NCBI GenBank assembly: GCA_009929375.1
Contig: SAAO01000007.1
Coordinates: forward strand, 55,328-119,327
DNA from: Bacteroidia bacterium
Lineage (GTDB): Bacteria > Bacteroidota > Bacteroidia > Bacteroidales > Paludibacteraceae
Reading direction: 5' to 3'
DNA length: 64,000 nucleotides
Shown here: piece by piece, positions 29,204-39,106 of the stretch
How the letters are laid out: every line of letters starts with the position of its first letter
Numbering within the stretch: position 1 is the stretch's first letter
Notes under the pieces: generated by a model
Told to the model about the DNA's origin: nothing
Seen by the model: only the letters and a program-made list of their open reading frames with translations
The model's database searches: none
Position numbers and translations under genes: made by a program

Positions 29204-29749
29204 TTATTCTTCTATTTCGTATTTTTTTATGGCCTGTAGCATATCACTCAGACGCTCTACTTTCGATTTTGTGATGGCTACCCTACCCGACCGGATAAAT
29301 TGCAGTACACCAACCGTTTCGCTTAACTCTTCGAAAAAGCGCTGCGTTTCGTCGTGATGTCCGGCTTTCTGAAAAACCACAAAAGTTTCGTTCATTTCAA
29401 GAATTCTGGTATTATAATCGCGAATCCAGTTTTCGACCGAGCCTAATGCAAGCAGTTTATCGGTTGCGACTTTGTAAAGCGCAATTTCCTGATGTACAAG
29501 ATCTTCGTCGGTATTGAAATATGATTTAAGGATATCAACTCTTTTGTCTATTTGTTTTACCACTTTTTCAACCACATCCTGTGTGCTGAAAATGGTAATG
29601 GTAAATTTATGAATACCTTTTATAGCCGATTGTGATACCGAAAGCGTTTCGATATTCAGCGCACGACGCGTGAAAATAATAGTGATCTGATTAAGCAAAC
29701 CCACTGTATTTTCAGAAAAAACGGTGATGGTATATAATTTTTTTTCCAT
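29204..29749 (-). CDS. ilvN: Acetolactate synthase, regulatory (small) subunit
   Basis: The 181-residue regulatory partner of IlvB. An N-terminal ACT domain (YTITVFSENTVGLLNQITIIFTRRALNIETLSVSQSAI) binds the feedback inhibitor valine in relatives. A C-terminal ALS small-subunit domain follows (about 85-175). It starts 78 bases downstream of ilvB. Length is between E. coli IlvN (96) and longer IlvH-type subunits, and closer to the latter, so ilvH would be an equally good symbol. Confidence 0.93.
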   Translation of the reverse strand: MEKKLYTITVFSENTVGLLNQITIIFTRRALNIETLSVSQSAIKGIHKFTITIFSTQDVVEKVVKQIDKRVDILKSYFNTDEDLVHQEIALYKVATDKLLALGSVENWIRDYNTRILEMNETFVVFQKAGHHDETQRFFEELSETVGVLQFIRSGRVAITKSKVERLSDMLQAIKKYEIEE

Positions 29750-29827
29750 GATTATCTTTGTCCCTGCGGGAAAATTTAGTTGTTAGAAATTTTCAGTATT
29801 ATCTTACTTCAATTTTGCAAAACAGCA

Positions 29828-31528
29828 TTATGAATTCGTATTCTCACCAAGTAAGATATTTGTAACGGTGGCTCCGGCTGGAATCATTGGATAAACCATA
29901 CCTTTCTTTTCCACATTTACAACCAACAGATAGGGTTTGTCGTCCTTGAGCATATCGACAATGGCTGCATCGAGATTTTCACGTTTCGACACCTCAGTTC
30001 CTTCAATGTTATAGGCTTTTGCAATTGCCACAAAATCAGGATTTTTCATGTGGGTAAATGAGTAACGTTCGTCAAAGAACATTTCCTGCCACTGACGTAC
30101 CATCCCGAGGAAATGATTGTTAAGTACAACCATTTTTACGCCAATATTTTCCTGCATAATGGTACCAAGTTCCTGAATTGTCATTTGGAAACCGCCATCA
30201 CCGGTGTACATTACCACTGTACGATCGGGAGCTCCGATTTTAGCGCCCATAGCTGCCGGAAGTCCGAATCCCATGGTGCCAAGTCCGCCCGAGGTAACCA
30301 AACTACGTGTTTGCGAATATTTGCTATAGCGGGCTGCCATCATCTGATTCTGACCTACATCGGTCACAACTACCGATTTATGTGCTGTGGCTTCTGAAAT
30401 TTTATTAATCACTTCACCCATAGTCATTTCCGGACCTTCAGGATAAATCTCGCGTTTGATAACAACCTCATTTTCTTTTTCATCATATTCGGTGAACGAA
30501 TCAATCCATTCAGTATGTTTTGCCAATTTCAAAAGTTTTGTAAGTGCAGGCAATGTATCCTTTGCCGAACCTAATACAGGTGCATCCACTATTACATTTT
30601 TGTTGATTTCAGCGGCATCGATATCCAAATGAATGATTTTAGCCTGTTTGGCATATGTGTTCAAATCGCCGGTAACACGGTCATCGAAACGCATTCCAAT
30701 AGCAATAAGCACATCGCATTCGTTGGTTTTCATATTGGGCGACACATTACCGTGCATTCCCAGAAAGCCTTTGTTGAGACTAAAATCCGACGACATAGCG
30801 GAAGCACCAAGTAAAGTCCAGGCGGCAGGAATATCAGCTTTTTCCAGAAATGCTTTCAATTCAGCTTCAGCATTTGCCAAAACCACACCTTGTCCAACCA
30901 AAGCATATGGTTTTTTTGCATTATTGATCAATTCAGCAGCACGTTCAACCTGCGACTGATCCACTTCGGGTATTGGGATATAGCTACGGATAAATGTACA
31001 AGGTTTATACTCAAAATCAAATTCCTGAACCTGAGCACTTTTTGTAAGGTCGATAACCACCGGGCCCGGACGACCCGATTTGGCAATATAAAATGCTCTG
31101 GCAATTGCCCATGGAATATCTTCGGCACGACGCACCTGATACGCCCATTTTGTAATTGGCTGTGAAATACCCACAACGTCGATTTCCTGAAAGGCATCTG
31201 TTCCAAGAAGTGCTGAGCCAACCTGTCCGGTAATGACAACCATTGGTGTACTGTCGAGCATAGCATCGGCAATACCGGTTACTGTGTTTGTGGCTGCCGG
31301 CCCTGAAGTTACAAGGCAAACGCCTACTTTACCCGAAACACGTGCATAACCCTGAGCAGCATGTGCAGCTCCCTGTTCGTGACGGGTCAGAATGTGATTG
31401 ATCTTATGATCGTAATCGTAAAGTGCATCGAAAGTGGGCATAATGGCTCCACCCGGATATCCGAAAATCGTATCAACACCTTCCTGTATCAACGACTCTA
31501 TTACTGCTTTTGATCCTGTTATTTTCAT
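29828..31528 (-). CDS. ilvB: Acetolactate synthase, catalytic (large) subunit
   Basis: Thiamine-diphosphate enzyme that condenses pyruvate with pyruvate or 2-oxobutyrate, first common step to valine, leucine and isoleucine. The 566 residues include the catalytic Glu region RHEQGAAHAAQGYARVSGK, the central domain and the ThDP/Mg2+ motif GDGGFQMTIQELGT...NNHFLGMVRQWQ. It follows ilvD by 98 bases and shares the operon with ilvN, encoding its regulatory subunit. Confidence 0.97.
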   Translation of the reverse strand: MKITGSKAVIESLIQEGVDTIFGYPGGAIMPTFDALYDYDHKINHILTRHEQGAAHAAQGYARVSGKVGVCLVTSGPAATNTVTGIADAMLDSTPMVVITGQVGSALLGTDAFQEIDVVGISQPITKWAYQVRRAEDIPWAIARAFYIAKSGRPGPVVIDLTKSAQVQEFDFEYKPCTFIRSYIPIPEVDQSQVERAAELINNAKKPYALVGQGVVLANAEAELKAFLEKADIPAAWTLLGASAMSSDFSLNKGFLGMHGNVSPNMKTNECDVLIAIGMRFDDRVTGDLNTYAKQAKIIHLDIDAAEINKNVIVDAPVLGSAKDTLPALTKLLKLAKHTEWIDSFTEYDEKENEVVIKREIYPEGPEMTMGEVINKISEATAHKSVVVTDVGQNQMMAARYSKYSQTRSLVTSGGLGTMGFGLPAAMGAKIGAPDRTVVMYTGDGGFQMTIQELGTIMQENIGVKMVVLNNHFLGMVRQWQEMFFDERYSFTHMKNPDFVAIAKAYNIEGTEVSKRENLDAAIVDMLKDDKPYLLVVNVEKKGMVYPMIPAGATVTNILLGENTNS

Positions 31529-31626
31529 ATTATAATAGATCTCTACTCTCCTTTAAACGAAAATAGAGAATAATTTTACTGTTAATATATATTCGTTTTT
31601 AAAAAGCCTGTTTTGTGGAATTATCT

Positions 31627-33453
31627 TTAATCAATCATTCTTACTGCGCCTTTGTCGGCCGAACTTACCATTGAAGCATAAGCCTTAAGCGCTTTACTGA
31701 CGACACGGTTTCTGTCTTTAGGTGTGAAAGCATCTTTGCCACGTGCAAGTTCTTCGTTACGACGTGCTGTAAGTTCTTCATCGCTGAGAAGTACATTCAT
31801 CGAGCGGTTAGGAATATCTATTTCGATAATATCTCCGTCTCTCACCAGACCGATATTTCCACCGGAAGCAGCTTCGGGCGAAATATGTCCGATTGACAAA
31901 CCCGAGGTTCCACCTGAAAAACGACCATCAGTAATCAGTGCACATTTTTTACCTAACTGACGTGCTTTGATGTATGAGGTTGGGTAAAGCATTTCCTGCA
32001 TTCCGGGACCTCCTTTAGGACCTTCGTGTGTAATCACAACCACATCACCGGCTTTTACAGCTCCACTCAGAATGCCATCGCAAGCGGTATCCTGCGAAGT
32101 GAACACTTTGGCTGGGCCTCTGAATTTCCAAATGCTTTCATCGACTCCTGCGGTTTTAATTACGCAGCCATCCTGTGCAATATTGCCTTTCAGAATTCCC
32201 AGACCACCGTCTTTGGTGTAAGCGTTTTCCATGTTACGGATACAACCTTTTTCTCTGTCGGTATCAAGTTCTTTGTACTGAGAATCCTGAGAACCCATAA
32301 CCAGATTGAATCGATGTGCGGGTGCACTTTTGTATAATTTGACTACTTCATCTGAAATACCGGGCATTGTAATGTCGTACTTCGAAAGAGCCTGTTTAAG
32401 ATTTAGTCCGTCAACTCTGAAAACCGAGGTGTCGAGCAACCCTCCTTTATTGAGCTCAGCCAGAATTCCGAGAATACCACCAGCGCGGTTCACGTCCTGA
32501 ATATGATATTTATCTGAATTTGGAGCCACTTTACAAAGGCACGGAGTTGTGCGCGAAAGTCGGTCCATGTCGTCCATAGTAAGCTCTACTCCGGCTTCGT
32601 TGGCAATAGCCAGAATGTGAAGAACAGTATTTGTCGATCCACCCATTGCAATATCAAGTGTCATTGCATTTAAAAATGCTTCACGTGTGGCAATGCTTCG
32701 AGGTAAAACAGTTTCGTCGTTGTCGCGATAATATTTATATGCATTTTCAACAATCAGTTTGGCTGCATCCATAAAGAGTTGCATACGATTGGCATGTGTA
32801 GCCACGATTGTTCCGTTTCCGGGAAGCGCAAGTCCGATTGCTTCATTCAGACAGTTCATTGAGTTTGCGGTAAACATTCCCGAGCAAGAGCCACAGGTAG
32901 GACAAGCCGCATTCTCAACCTTTTTAACATGTTCGTCAGATATTGAGTCGTCGGCAGCCTGCACCATTGCATCCACAAGGTCGAGCTGTTTCCCATCGAG
33001 TTCGCCGGCTTCCATCGGACCACCTGAAACGAATACAGTCGGGATATTTAAACGCATAGCAGCCATAAGCATACCCGGCGTAATTTTGTCGCAATTACTG
33101 ATACAAATCATGGCATCAGCCTTGTGCGCATTTACCATATATTCCACACTGTCGGCAATCAAATCGCGCGAAGGAAGCGAATAAAGCATACCATCGTGTC
33201 CCATTGCAATACCATCGTCAATAGCAATAGTATTAAACTCAGCAGCAAAGCAACCCATTTTTTCAATTTCGGCTTTTACTTTTTGTCCGATTTCATGCAA
33301 ATGCACATGACCCGGCACAAACTGAGTAAATGAATTTACAATTGCGATGAGCGGTTTGCCCATATGTTCGTTTTTCATGCCATTTGCTTTCCAAAGGGCG
33401 CGGGCGCCAGCCATTCGGCGGCCTCCTGTACTTGTTTTGCTTCTTAATTCCAT
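31627..33453 (-). CDS. ilvD: Dihydroxy-acid dehydratase
   Basis: Iron-sulfur dehydratase that forms the 2-oxo acids of valine and isoleucine synthesis. I place the start at the ATG at 33453 ([25 protein letters not shown]), giving 608 residues, like E. coli (616). In-frame codons up to 33498 belong to the attenuator leader. Cluster cysteines are visible in [11 protein letters not shown] and [20 protein letters not shown]. It is the first structural gene of the operon and lies about 70 bases after the attenuator hairpin. Confidence 0.97.
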   Translation of the reverse strand: MELRSKTSTGGRRMAGARALWKANGMKNEHMGKPLIAIVNSFTQFVPGHVHLHEIGQKVKAEIEKMGCFAAEFNTIAIDDGIAMGHDGMLYSLPSRDLIADSVEYMVNAHKADAMICISNCDKITPGMLMAAMRLNIPTVFVSGGPMEAGELDGKQLDLVDAMVQAADDSISDEHVKKVENAACPTCGSCSGMFTANSMNCLNEAIGLALPGNGTIVATHANRMQLFMDAAKLIVENAYKYYRDNDETVLPRSIATREAFLNAMTLDIAMGGSTNTVLHILAIANEAGVELTMDDMDRLSRTTPCLCKVAPNSDKYHIQDVNRAGGILGILAELNKGGLLDTSVFRVDGLNLKQALSKYDITMPGISDEVVKLYKSAPAHRFNLVMGSQDSQYKELDTDREKGCIRNMENAYTKDGGLGILKGNIAQDGCVIKTAGVDESIWKFRGPAKVFTSQDTACDGILSGAVKAGDVVVITHEGPKGGPGMQEMLYPTSYIKARQLGKKCALITDGRFSGGTSGLSIGHISPEAASGGNIGLVRDGDIIEIDIPNRSMNVLLSDEELTARRNEELARGKDAFTPKDRNRVVSKALKAYASMVSSADKGAVRMID

Positions 33454-33523
33454 TATTTTAGTTTTTATTAATGGGTCATCTGTAAATTGGTTTGTCACTT
33501 TATTAATATCCAGACTAAATAAA

Positions 33524-33556
33524 AAAACCTTTCTCTGTTATGGTGAGAAAGGTTTT
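33524..33556 (-). terminator. Attenuator terminator hairpin of the ilv operon
   Basis: AAAACCTTTCTC on the minus strand (33556-33545) pairs perfectly over 12 bp with GAGAAAGGTTTT (33535-33524) around a 9-nt loop and is followed by T residues. It stands between the leader ORF and ilvD. Its 5' arm plus part of the loop (33552-33542, CCTTTCTCACC) can instead pair with the leader segment GGTGAGGATGG (33603-33593), with 10 of 11 positions paired including one G-U. Confidence 0.9.
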
Positions 33557-33598
33557 AATGCTTTTATAATACATATTTGCTTATACACATGACCATCC

Positions 33599-33667
33599 TC
33601 ACCTTTGCTTATTGACCAAAAGTAGCACGACGATAATAATAATAGTATAAACAACTTCGTATATCAT
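33599..33667 (-). CDS. ilv operon leader peptide (22 aa attenuator peptide)
   Basis: A 22-codon ORF, ATG at 33667 to TGA at 33601-33599, in the untranslated region before ilvD. It encodes MIYEVVYT, then ten consecutive branched-chain residues IIIIVVLLLV, then NKQR. Thirteen of 22 codons specify Ile, Val or Leu, the end products of the operon. A consensus promoter lies 22 bases upstream and a terminator hairpin follows 43 bases downstream of the stop. The stop codon overlaps the segment that can form the antiterminator. This is the architecture of leader-peptide attenuation known from enterobacterial ilv operons. The peptide itself is expected to have no function beyond being translated. Confidence 0.9.
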   Translation of the reverse strand: MIYEVVYTIIIIVVLLLVNKQR

Positions 33668-33688
33668 GACTGTTTCTTAATTTGAGTG

Positions 33689-33719
33689 CAAAGATAAATG
33701 ATTTTTCAATACCGAACAA
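33689..33719 (-). promoter_or_regulatory. Promoter of the ilv operon
   Basis: Minus-strand TATCTTTG (33696-33689) is preceded after exactly 20 nt by TTG (33719-33717). Transcription is expected to begin near 33683, about 16 bases before the leader ATG. Confidence 0.7.
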
Positions 33720-34056
33720 TAGTTTGGAAGAAAATCTTTGTTTTTTTATTCAAATTGAAACATGAATGCGGGTCTAAGTAGAAAAAAAAATAGTTTGCTG
33801 AACATTAATGAGCAAATTGAGCAGTTTTTTGTTATGTATTATAACAGTATTAATGCGAACATAATAAAAGTAAATCTGTTTTGAGTTACTGTGACACAAT
33901 GAAAACGTGTTTCGTATGTTTTAAACAATCGTTGAAAATTATTTATATATACATGAAATACAGCACTTTTAAATAACCATAATTTAATTAACCACAGATA
34001 ATCACCAAATGTGCAATTATAAAAGAAATAAATTAGAAAAGGTAGGAATTTTTAAT
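33720..34056. other. Intergenic region between ilv leader and dxs
   Basis: About 340 bases of AT-rich DNA upstream of both divergent units. A -7-like TATTTTTG at 34057-34064 just beyond it suits dxs. I see no ORF, hairpin with T-run or known riboswitch. Confidence 0.5.
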
Positions 34057-34085
34057 TATTTTTGCACGCAATTTTTACGCGAAAA

Positions 34086-35993
34086 ATGACAAAGGAATCT
34101 TTTAAATATCTTTATAATATTGACTCTCCGGTCGATTTGAAGGCAGTACCGCGTGAGGAGCTGACAGTAGTATGTGATGAACTACGCCAGTTTATCATTG
34201 ACGAAGTGTCAAAAAACCCCGGCCATCTTGGCTCAAATCTGGGTAGTGTAGAGCTTACTGTGGCTTTACATTACGTTTTCAATACTCCATACGACCGTAT
34301 AGTTTGGGACGTAGGCCATCAGGCTTACGGACATAAAATTCTAACCGGACGACGGGATGTGTTCCATACAAACCGTCAGTTGAATGGTATCAGCGGTTTC
34401 CCGAAACCCACGGAAAGCGAATATGATGCTTTCGGTGTAGGTCATTCCTCAACTTCAATTTCAGCAGCGTTAGGTATGTCGGTGGCATCACTTATGAAAA
34501 ACGAGCCTGATCGTCAGGTGGTTGCTGTGATTGGCGATGGTGCAATGACGGGCGGTTTGGCTTTCGAAGGTCTGAACAATACGTCGATGGATAAAAACAA
34601 CCTTCTGATTATTTTGAACGATAATCAGATGGCTATCGATCCGATTCATGGAGGTTTTACACAATATTTAATTGATATTACCACCTCCCGCACATACAAC
34701 CGCTTCAGAAACAATGTTTATCTTACTCTGAAAAAGCTGGGTCTTATCAGCGATAAGGGAAAAGAAAGGATTATTAGTTTCAATAATACGCTGAAAGCTG
34801 CTCTTACCAAGCAACACAATATATTTGAAGGATTAAATATCAGATATTTTGGTCCGGTGGATGGACACGATGTGGATGGACTGGTAAAAGTACTCAACGA
34901 TATTAAAGACTTTAAAGGTCCAAAAGTACTCCATTGCATTACCAAAAAAGGTAAAGGCTACGAACCGGCCGAAAAATCGGTTACCGAATGGCATGCACCG
35001 GGAAAATTCTGTGTGGAAACCGGAGAACGAAGCAAAACCGGTCCTACAAGTCCTACTCCTCCCCTTTTTCAGGATGTTTTTGGCGAAACCTTGCTGGAAC
35101 TGGCCAATAAAAATGAAAAGATTGTGGCCATTACTCCTGCAATGCCATCGGGTTGCTCTATGACGATTATGCAAAAAGAGCTTCCAAAACGGGTTTTCGA
35201 CGTGGGAATTGCCGAAGCTCATGCAGTTACTTTCTCGGCCGGACTTGCAAAAGATGGAATGGTGCCTTTCTGCAACATTTACTCTTCGTTCATGCAACGT
35301 GCATACGACAATATAATACATGATGTAGCTTTACAAAATCTGCCTGTGATTTTCTGTCTTGATAGAGCGGGAGTCGTAGGTTCCGATGGAGCCACGCATC
35401 ATGGTGTGTTCGATCTGGCTTATATGCGCTGTATTCCGAACATGACTATAGCTGCTCCCCGCAATGAAATTGAACTGCGACACATGATGTACACCGCCGA
35501 ACAGTTCGGAAAAGGACCATTTGTAATCCGATATCCGCGTGGAAAAGGTTTTATTGTGGACTGGCGTCAACCTATGGAAAAACTAGAAATAGGTAAAGGC
35601 GAATGTTTAAAAGCCGGAAATGATGTAGCTGTGATTACTATTGGAACCACTGCTTACAACACCGCCAAAGCCATCGAAAAAGTGGAAGCCACCACAGGAA
35701 AAAGTATTGCGCATTACGATATACGATTTCTTAAACCTCTTGACACTGAACTTCTGAATGAAATCGGTCGAAAGTTCGATAAAGTTGTGACTGTGGAAGA
35801 AGGCGTTCTTAACGGAGGATTTGGTAGCGCAGTGCTCGAATTCATGGCCGACAATCAGTATAAAGTTTCTGTAAAACGTATAGGTATTCAGGATGAATTT
35901 GTAGAACATGGCACTCCTGAAGAACTGCATCAGCTTATCGGGCTCGATGCTGAAAGTATTTCAGCTTCTTTGATTGATTTTATTGAAAAATAG
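34086..35993 (+). CDS. dxs: 1-deoxy-D-xylulose-5-phosphate synthase
   Basis: Thiamine-diphosphate enzyme that condenses pyruvate and glyceraldehyde-3-phosphate, first step of the MEP isoprenoid pathway. The real start is the ATG at 34086 ([15 protein letters not shown]), giving 635 residues; the in-frame TTG at 34062 lies in the -7 promoter element. Motifs: [32 protein letters not shown], ThDP motif [16 protein letters not shown]...NDN, and catalytic Glu region [16 protein letters not shown]. The downstream trkA starts 71 bases later. Confidence 0.97.
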   Translation: MTKESFKYLYNIDSPVDLKAVPREELTVVCDELRQFIIDEVSKNPGHLGSNLGSVELTVALHYVFNTPYDRIVWDVGHQAYGHKILTGRRDVFHTNRQLNGISGFPKPTESEYDAFGVGHSSTSISAALGMSVASLMKNEPDRQVVAVIGDGAMTGGLAFEGLNNTSMDKNNLLIILNDNQMAIDPIHGGFTQYLIDITTSRTYNRFRNNVYLTLKKLGLISDKGKERIISFNNTLKAALTKQHNIFEGLNIRYFGPVDGHDVDGLVKVLNDIKDFKGPKVLHCITKKGKGYEPAEKSVTEWHAPGKFCVETGERSKTGPTSPTPPLFQDVFGETLLELANKNEKIVAITPAMPSGCSMTIMQKELPKRVFDVGIAEAHAVTFSAGLAKDGMVPFCNIYSSFMQRAYDNIIHDVALQNLPVIFCLDRAGVVGSDGATHHGVFDLAYMRCIPNMTIAAPRNEIELRHMMYTAEQFGKGPFVIRYPRGKGFIVDWRQPMEKLEIGKGECLKAGNDVAVITIGTTAYNTAKAIEKVEATTGKSIAHYDIRFLKPLDTELLNEIGRKFDKVVTVEEGVLNGGFGSAVLEFMADNQYKVSVKRIGIQDEFVEHGTPEELHQLIGLDAESISASLIDFIEK

Positions 35994-36064
35994 ATTACCT
36001 TAGTGTCTTGATTGCTGAAAAAATTACGTAAGAGCAAAAGTAGGTTTTTTAATATATAAAAAAG

Positions 36065-37399
36065 ATGAAAATCATTATTGCCGGTGCCGGCGAAGTTGGT
36101 ACACATTTGGCAAAATTGCTTGCCCGTGAGAATTTCGACACGATATTGCTGGACGAGGATCCCGCAAAACTGAAAGATTTGGAAGCCAGTCACGACTTGA
36201 TGACTTATACAGGTCTACCAACCTCAATAAGTGCACTGAAAGAAGCTGGTGTGGCAACGGCAGATTTATTTATCGGGGTTACGCCATCCGAAAGTGTAAA
36301 CATGACTGCCTGTATGCTTGCCACTAATCTGGGGGCTAAAAAGACCCTGGCTCGTATCGACAATTATGAATATCTGCAACCTAAAAACAAAGAGTTTTTT
36401 GAAAAACTTGGCGTCGATAATTTGATTTATCCTGAAATGCTTGCGGCCAGGGAAATTGTAGAATCTCTTAAAACAAGCTGGCTCCGTCAGAATCTGAGTT
36501 TCTGCGATAATGCTTTGATATTGCTCGGAATAAAAGTAAGAGAAAACTCACGCATTCTGAATCAGAAATTCAGCACCGGATTTTTCGATCATAACAAATA
36601 CCGAATTGTGGCCATCAAGCGCCAGAACAGAACTATTATACCTCTTGGTTCTGATATGGTATTGGCAAACGATATCGTTTATTTTATCACTACCCCTGAA
36701 TATCTCAATCTGGTAAAAAACGAAGCTGGTAAGGAGGATTTCCCTATCAAAAATATTATGGTTATGGGCGGAAGCCGCATAGCTCAAAAAACCATTCAGA
36801 ATCTTTCTTCTAATGTAAACGTCAAGATTTTGGAACGTGACAAGGAAAAAAGTTACGATCTTGCTGAAAAGTTAGGCAATGCAATGATTATCAATTGTGA
36901 TGGTCGTAATATTGAATTACTAAAAGAAGAAGGCATTCAGGAAATGGATGCATTTGTGGCTGTTACGGCCAATTCTGAGGCCAATATTCTGGCCTGTTTA
37001 ACCGCAAAACGTCTTGGTGTAAAGAAAACCGTGGCCGAGGTGGAAAACAACGACTATATTATGCTGGCCGAAAGTATGGACATTGGTACAGTGATAAATA
37101 AAAAAATGATTGCAGCCAGTTATATATATCAGCTGACACTTGATGCTGACGTACTTAATGTTCGCAGTCTAAGTTCTGCAGACGCAGAAGTGGTTGAATT
37201 TGTGGCCAAACCCGGTTCGAAAATTACGCGTTCAAAAATTATGGACCTCCGCTTACCCGATCAGGTAAATATCGGAGGATATGTACGTAACGGAGTTGGT
37301 AGTACTGTAAATGGAAATACCATCATTATGCCCAACGACCACGTCATTGTGTTCTGTGTATCATCGGCGATACGTAAAATGGAAAACTTTTTCAATTAG
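36065..37399 (+). CDS. trkA: Trk potassium uptake system peripheral protein TrkA
   Basis: Cytoplasmic NAD(H)-binding gating subunit of Trk K+ channels. The 444-residue protein has two TrkA-N/TrkA-C (RCK) units. The first begins MKIIIAGAGEVGTHLAKLLA with Asp-rich LLDEDP. The second begins near 230 with NIMVMGGSRIAQKTIQNL. TrkA_C segments end each half. It is followed within 11 bases by the first of two trkH genes, so the three form an operon-like cluster. Confidence 0.96.
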   Translation: MKIIIAGAGEVGTHLAKLLARENFDTILLDEDPAKLKDLEASHDLMTYTGLPTSISALKEAGVATADLFIGVTPSESVNMTACMLATNLGAKKTLARIDNYEYLQPKNKEFFEKLGVDNLIYPEMLAAREIVESLKTSWLRQNLSFCDNALILLGIKVRENSRILNQKFSTGFFDHNKYRIVAIKRQNRTIIPLGSDMVLANDIVYFITTPEYLNLVKNEAGKEDFPIKNIMVMGGSRIAQKTIQNLSSNVNVKILERDKEKSYDLAEKLGNAMIINCDGRNIELLKEEGIQEMDAFVAVTANSEANILACLTAKRLGVKKTVAEVENNDYIMLAESMDIGTVINKKMIAASYIYQLTLDADVLNVRSLSSADAEVVEFVAKPGSKITRSKIMDLRLPDQVNIGGYVRNGVGSTVNGNTIIMPNDHVIVFCVSSAIRKMENFFN

Positions 37400-37410
37400 T
37401 TTGCTTTGCA

Positions 37411-38877
37411 ATGAACAGAGATTTCAACTGGAGGCTAATCAGGAAACTGCTTGGTAGCCTGCTGATTATAGAAAGTTTATTTTTTGTTCTTTGTATCGGT
37501 ATTGCTCTGATATACAAAGAACATACATGGATTTATTTTCTTGAATCGACACTCATTGCATCTATAACAGGCATAGCATTACTTATTTCGGGTCGGAATG
37601 CAAGTTCCACAATTGGTAAAAGAGAAGGTTCTCTCATTGTAACACTTACATGGATTATTTTTTCGGCTGTGGGTATGTTGCCATTTTTACTGAGCGGTGC
37701 TATTCCCCGTGTCGAAGATGCATTTTTCGAAACAATGTCAGGGTTTACAACCACAGGAGCATCCATTCTAAATAATATCGAAGAATTACCTCACGCGATA
37801 TTGTTTTGGAGAAGTACAACTCACTGGATTGGTGGTTTGGGTATAATTGTTATTTCAATGGCATTACTACCTGTATTCGGTTTCTCAGGCATTCAGGTTT
37901 TTTCGGCAGAGGCTACAGGGCCAACAAAAGATAAAATACACCCAAAAATAAGCGAAACAGCAAAACGCTTATTGCTGATTTATATTGCCCTTACATTATC
38001 CGAAACAGTACTTTTGAAAATAGCAGGAATGACCTGGTTCGATGCTGTATGCCATTCATTTTCTACTATTGCTACAGGTGGCTTTTCGACCAAACAGGCA
38101 AGTATAGGATATTACAATTCTCCCTTTATTGAGTATATTGTGATTCTTTTCATGATTTTTTCCGGAGTGAACTTTAGCCTTTATTACTTCTTTTTTAAAC
38201 TCAAATTTGCAAAAGTAATCAAGAACGAGGAACTCAGGACTTATCTTGCTGTAATTGTAGTTTTTACGGTAATCATTACACTTACCAACTTTGATTTTTC
38301 GGCTTTATCGCTTTCAAGTGCTGAAGAGTTATTGCGTGAAAGCCTGTTTATAGTGTCTTCCACTATTTCAACTACCGGATTTGTCATAGTAGACTATTCG
38401 CTCTGGCCTACATTTACATGGATTTTGGTACTTGTTTTAATGCTTATTGGCTCATCTGCCGGTTCTACAGCCGGTGGAATGAAAGTAATAAGAGTCTTAC
38501 TTACAGCCAAATACAGTTACTATGAGTTTAAGCGCCTGATACATCCAAATGCAGTTTTTCCTGTAAGATACAACGGACACGTTTTGCAGGAAAGTGTAAT
38601 TGCCCGTGTGCTGGCTTTTGTAATTCTCTACTTTATTCTGATAGTGGTTGGAGCGGTAGCTCTGAGTTTTACCGGTATGGGATTCATTGAGTCTCTTACA
38701 GGACAAATTACCTGTTTGAGCAATGTTGGTCCCGGTTTGGGTGCATTAGGCCCTGCATTCTCTTTCTCCGAAGTTCCGGTCCTTGGCAAGTGGATTCTAT
38801 CGCTGAGTATGATGATTGGCCGCTTGGAATTATTTACAGTTTTGGTGGTTTTGACACCGGTATTCTGGAAAAAATAA
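37411..38877 (+). CDS. trkH: Trk potassium transporter membrane subunit TrkH, copy 1
   Basis: K+-translocating channel of 488 residues built from four membrane-P-loop-membrane repeats. Selectivity-filter segments are visible in each: SGFTTTGAS, ATGGFSTK, STTGFV and SNVGPGLG. A phosphate-like loop SSAGSTAGGMKVIR precedes the last pore. It starts 11 bases after trkA. The next gene is a second TrkH of almost equal length, clearly a tandem duplicate that has since diverged. Confidence 0.96.
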   Translation: MNRDFNWRLIRKLLGSLLIIESLFFVLCIGIALIYKEHTWIYFLESTLIASITGIALLISGRNASSTIGKREGSLIVTLTWIIFSAVGMLPFLLSGAIPRVEDAFFETMSGFTTTGASILNNIEELPHAILFWRSTTHWIGGLGIIVISMALLPVFGFSGIQVFSAEATGPTKDKIHPKISETAKRLLLIYIALTLSETVLLKIAGMTWFDAVCHSFSTIATGGFSTKQASIGYYNSPFIEYIVILFMIFSGVNFSLYYFFFKLKFAKVIKNEELRTYLAVIVVFTVIITLTNFDFSALSLSSAEELLRESLFIVSSTISTTGFVIVDYSLWPTFTWILVLVLMLIGSSAGSTAGGMKVIRVLLTAKYSYYEFKRLIHPNAVFPVRYNGHVLQESVIARVLAFVILYFILIVVGAVALSFTGMGFIESLTGQITCLSNVGPGLGALGPAFSFSEVPVLGKWILSLSMMIGRLELFTVLVVLTPVFWKK

Positions 38878-39106
38878 ATTTTTCCTGAAAAAGATGTATT
38901 TTTGTGTCACTTTTCAATATACTGTATATTTCCCTTTTTTACAGCATATTAAAGAATAATACCTTATTTCGAATCCCTGTCGTATCGTTTGAATAACCGA
39001 CAGTATACTATATGTAAAACGCTATTCCAAAAACATTGTTGCAGGAGTGCGGCTTTCTGAAAAAACAGGAGCGGTTCTTATGCTTTCAAAATAAACATAC
39101 AGGTTT

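Noticed and set aside
34062..34085. TTG start for dxs
   Set aside because: It overlaps the -7 promoter element, and the ATG at 34086 gives the normal family N-terminus.
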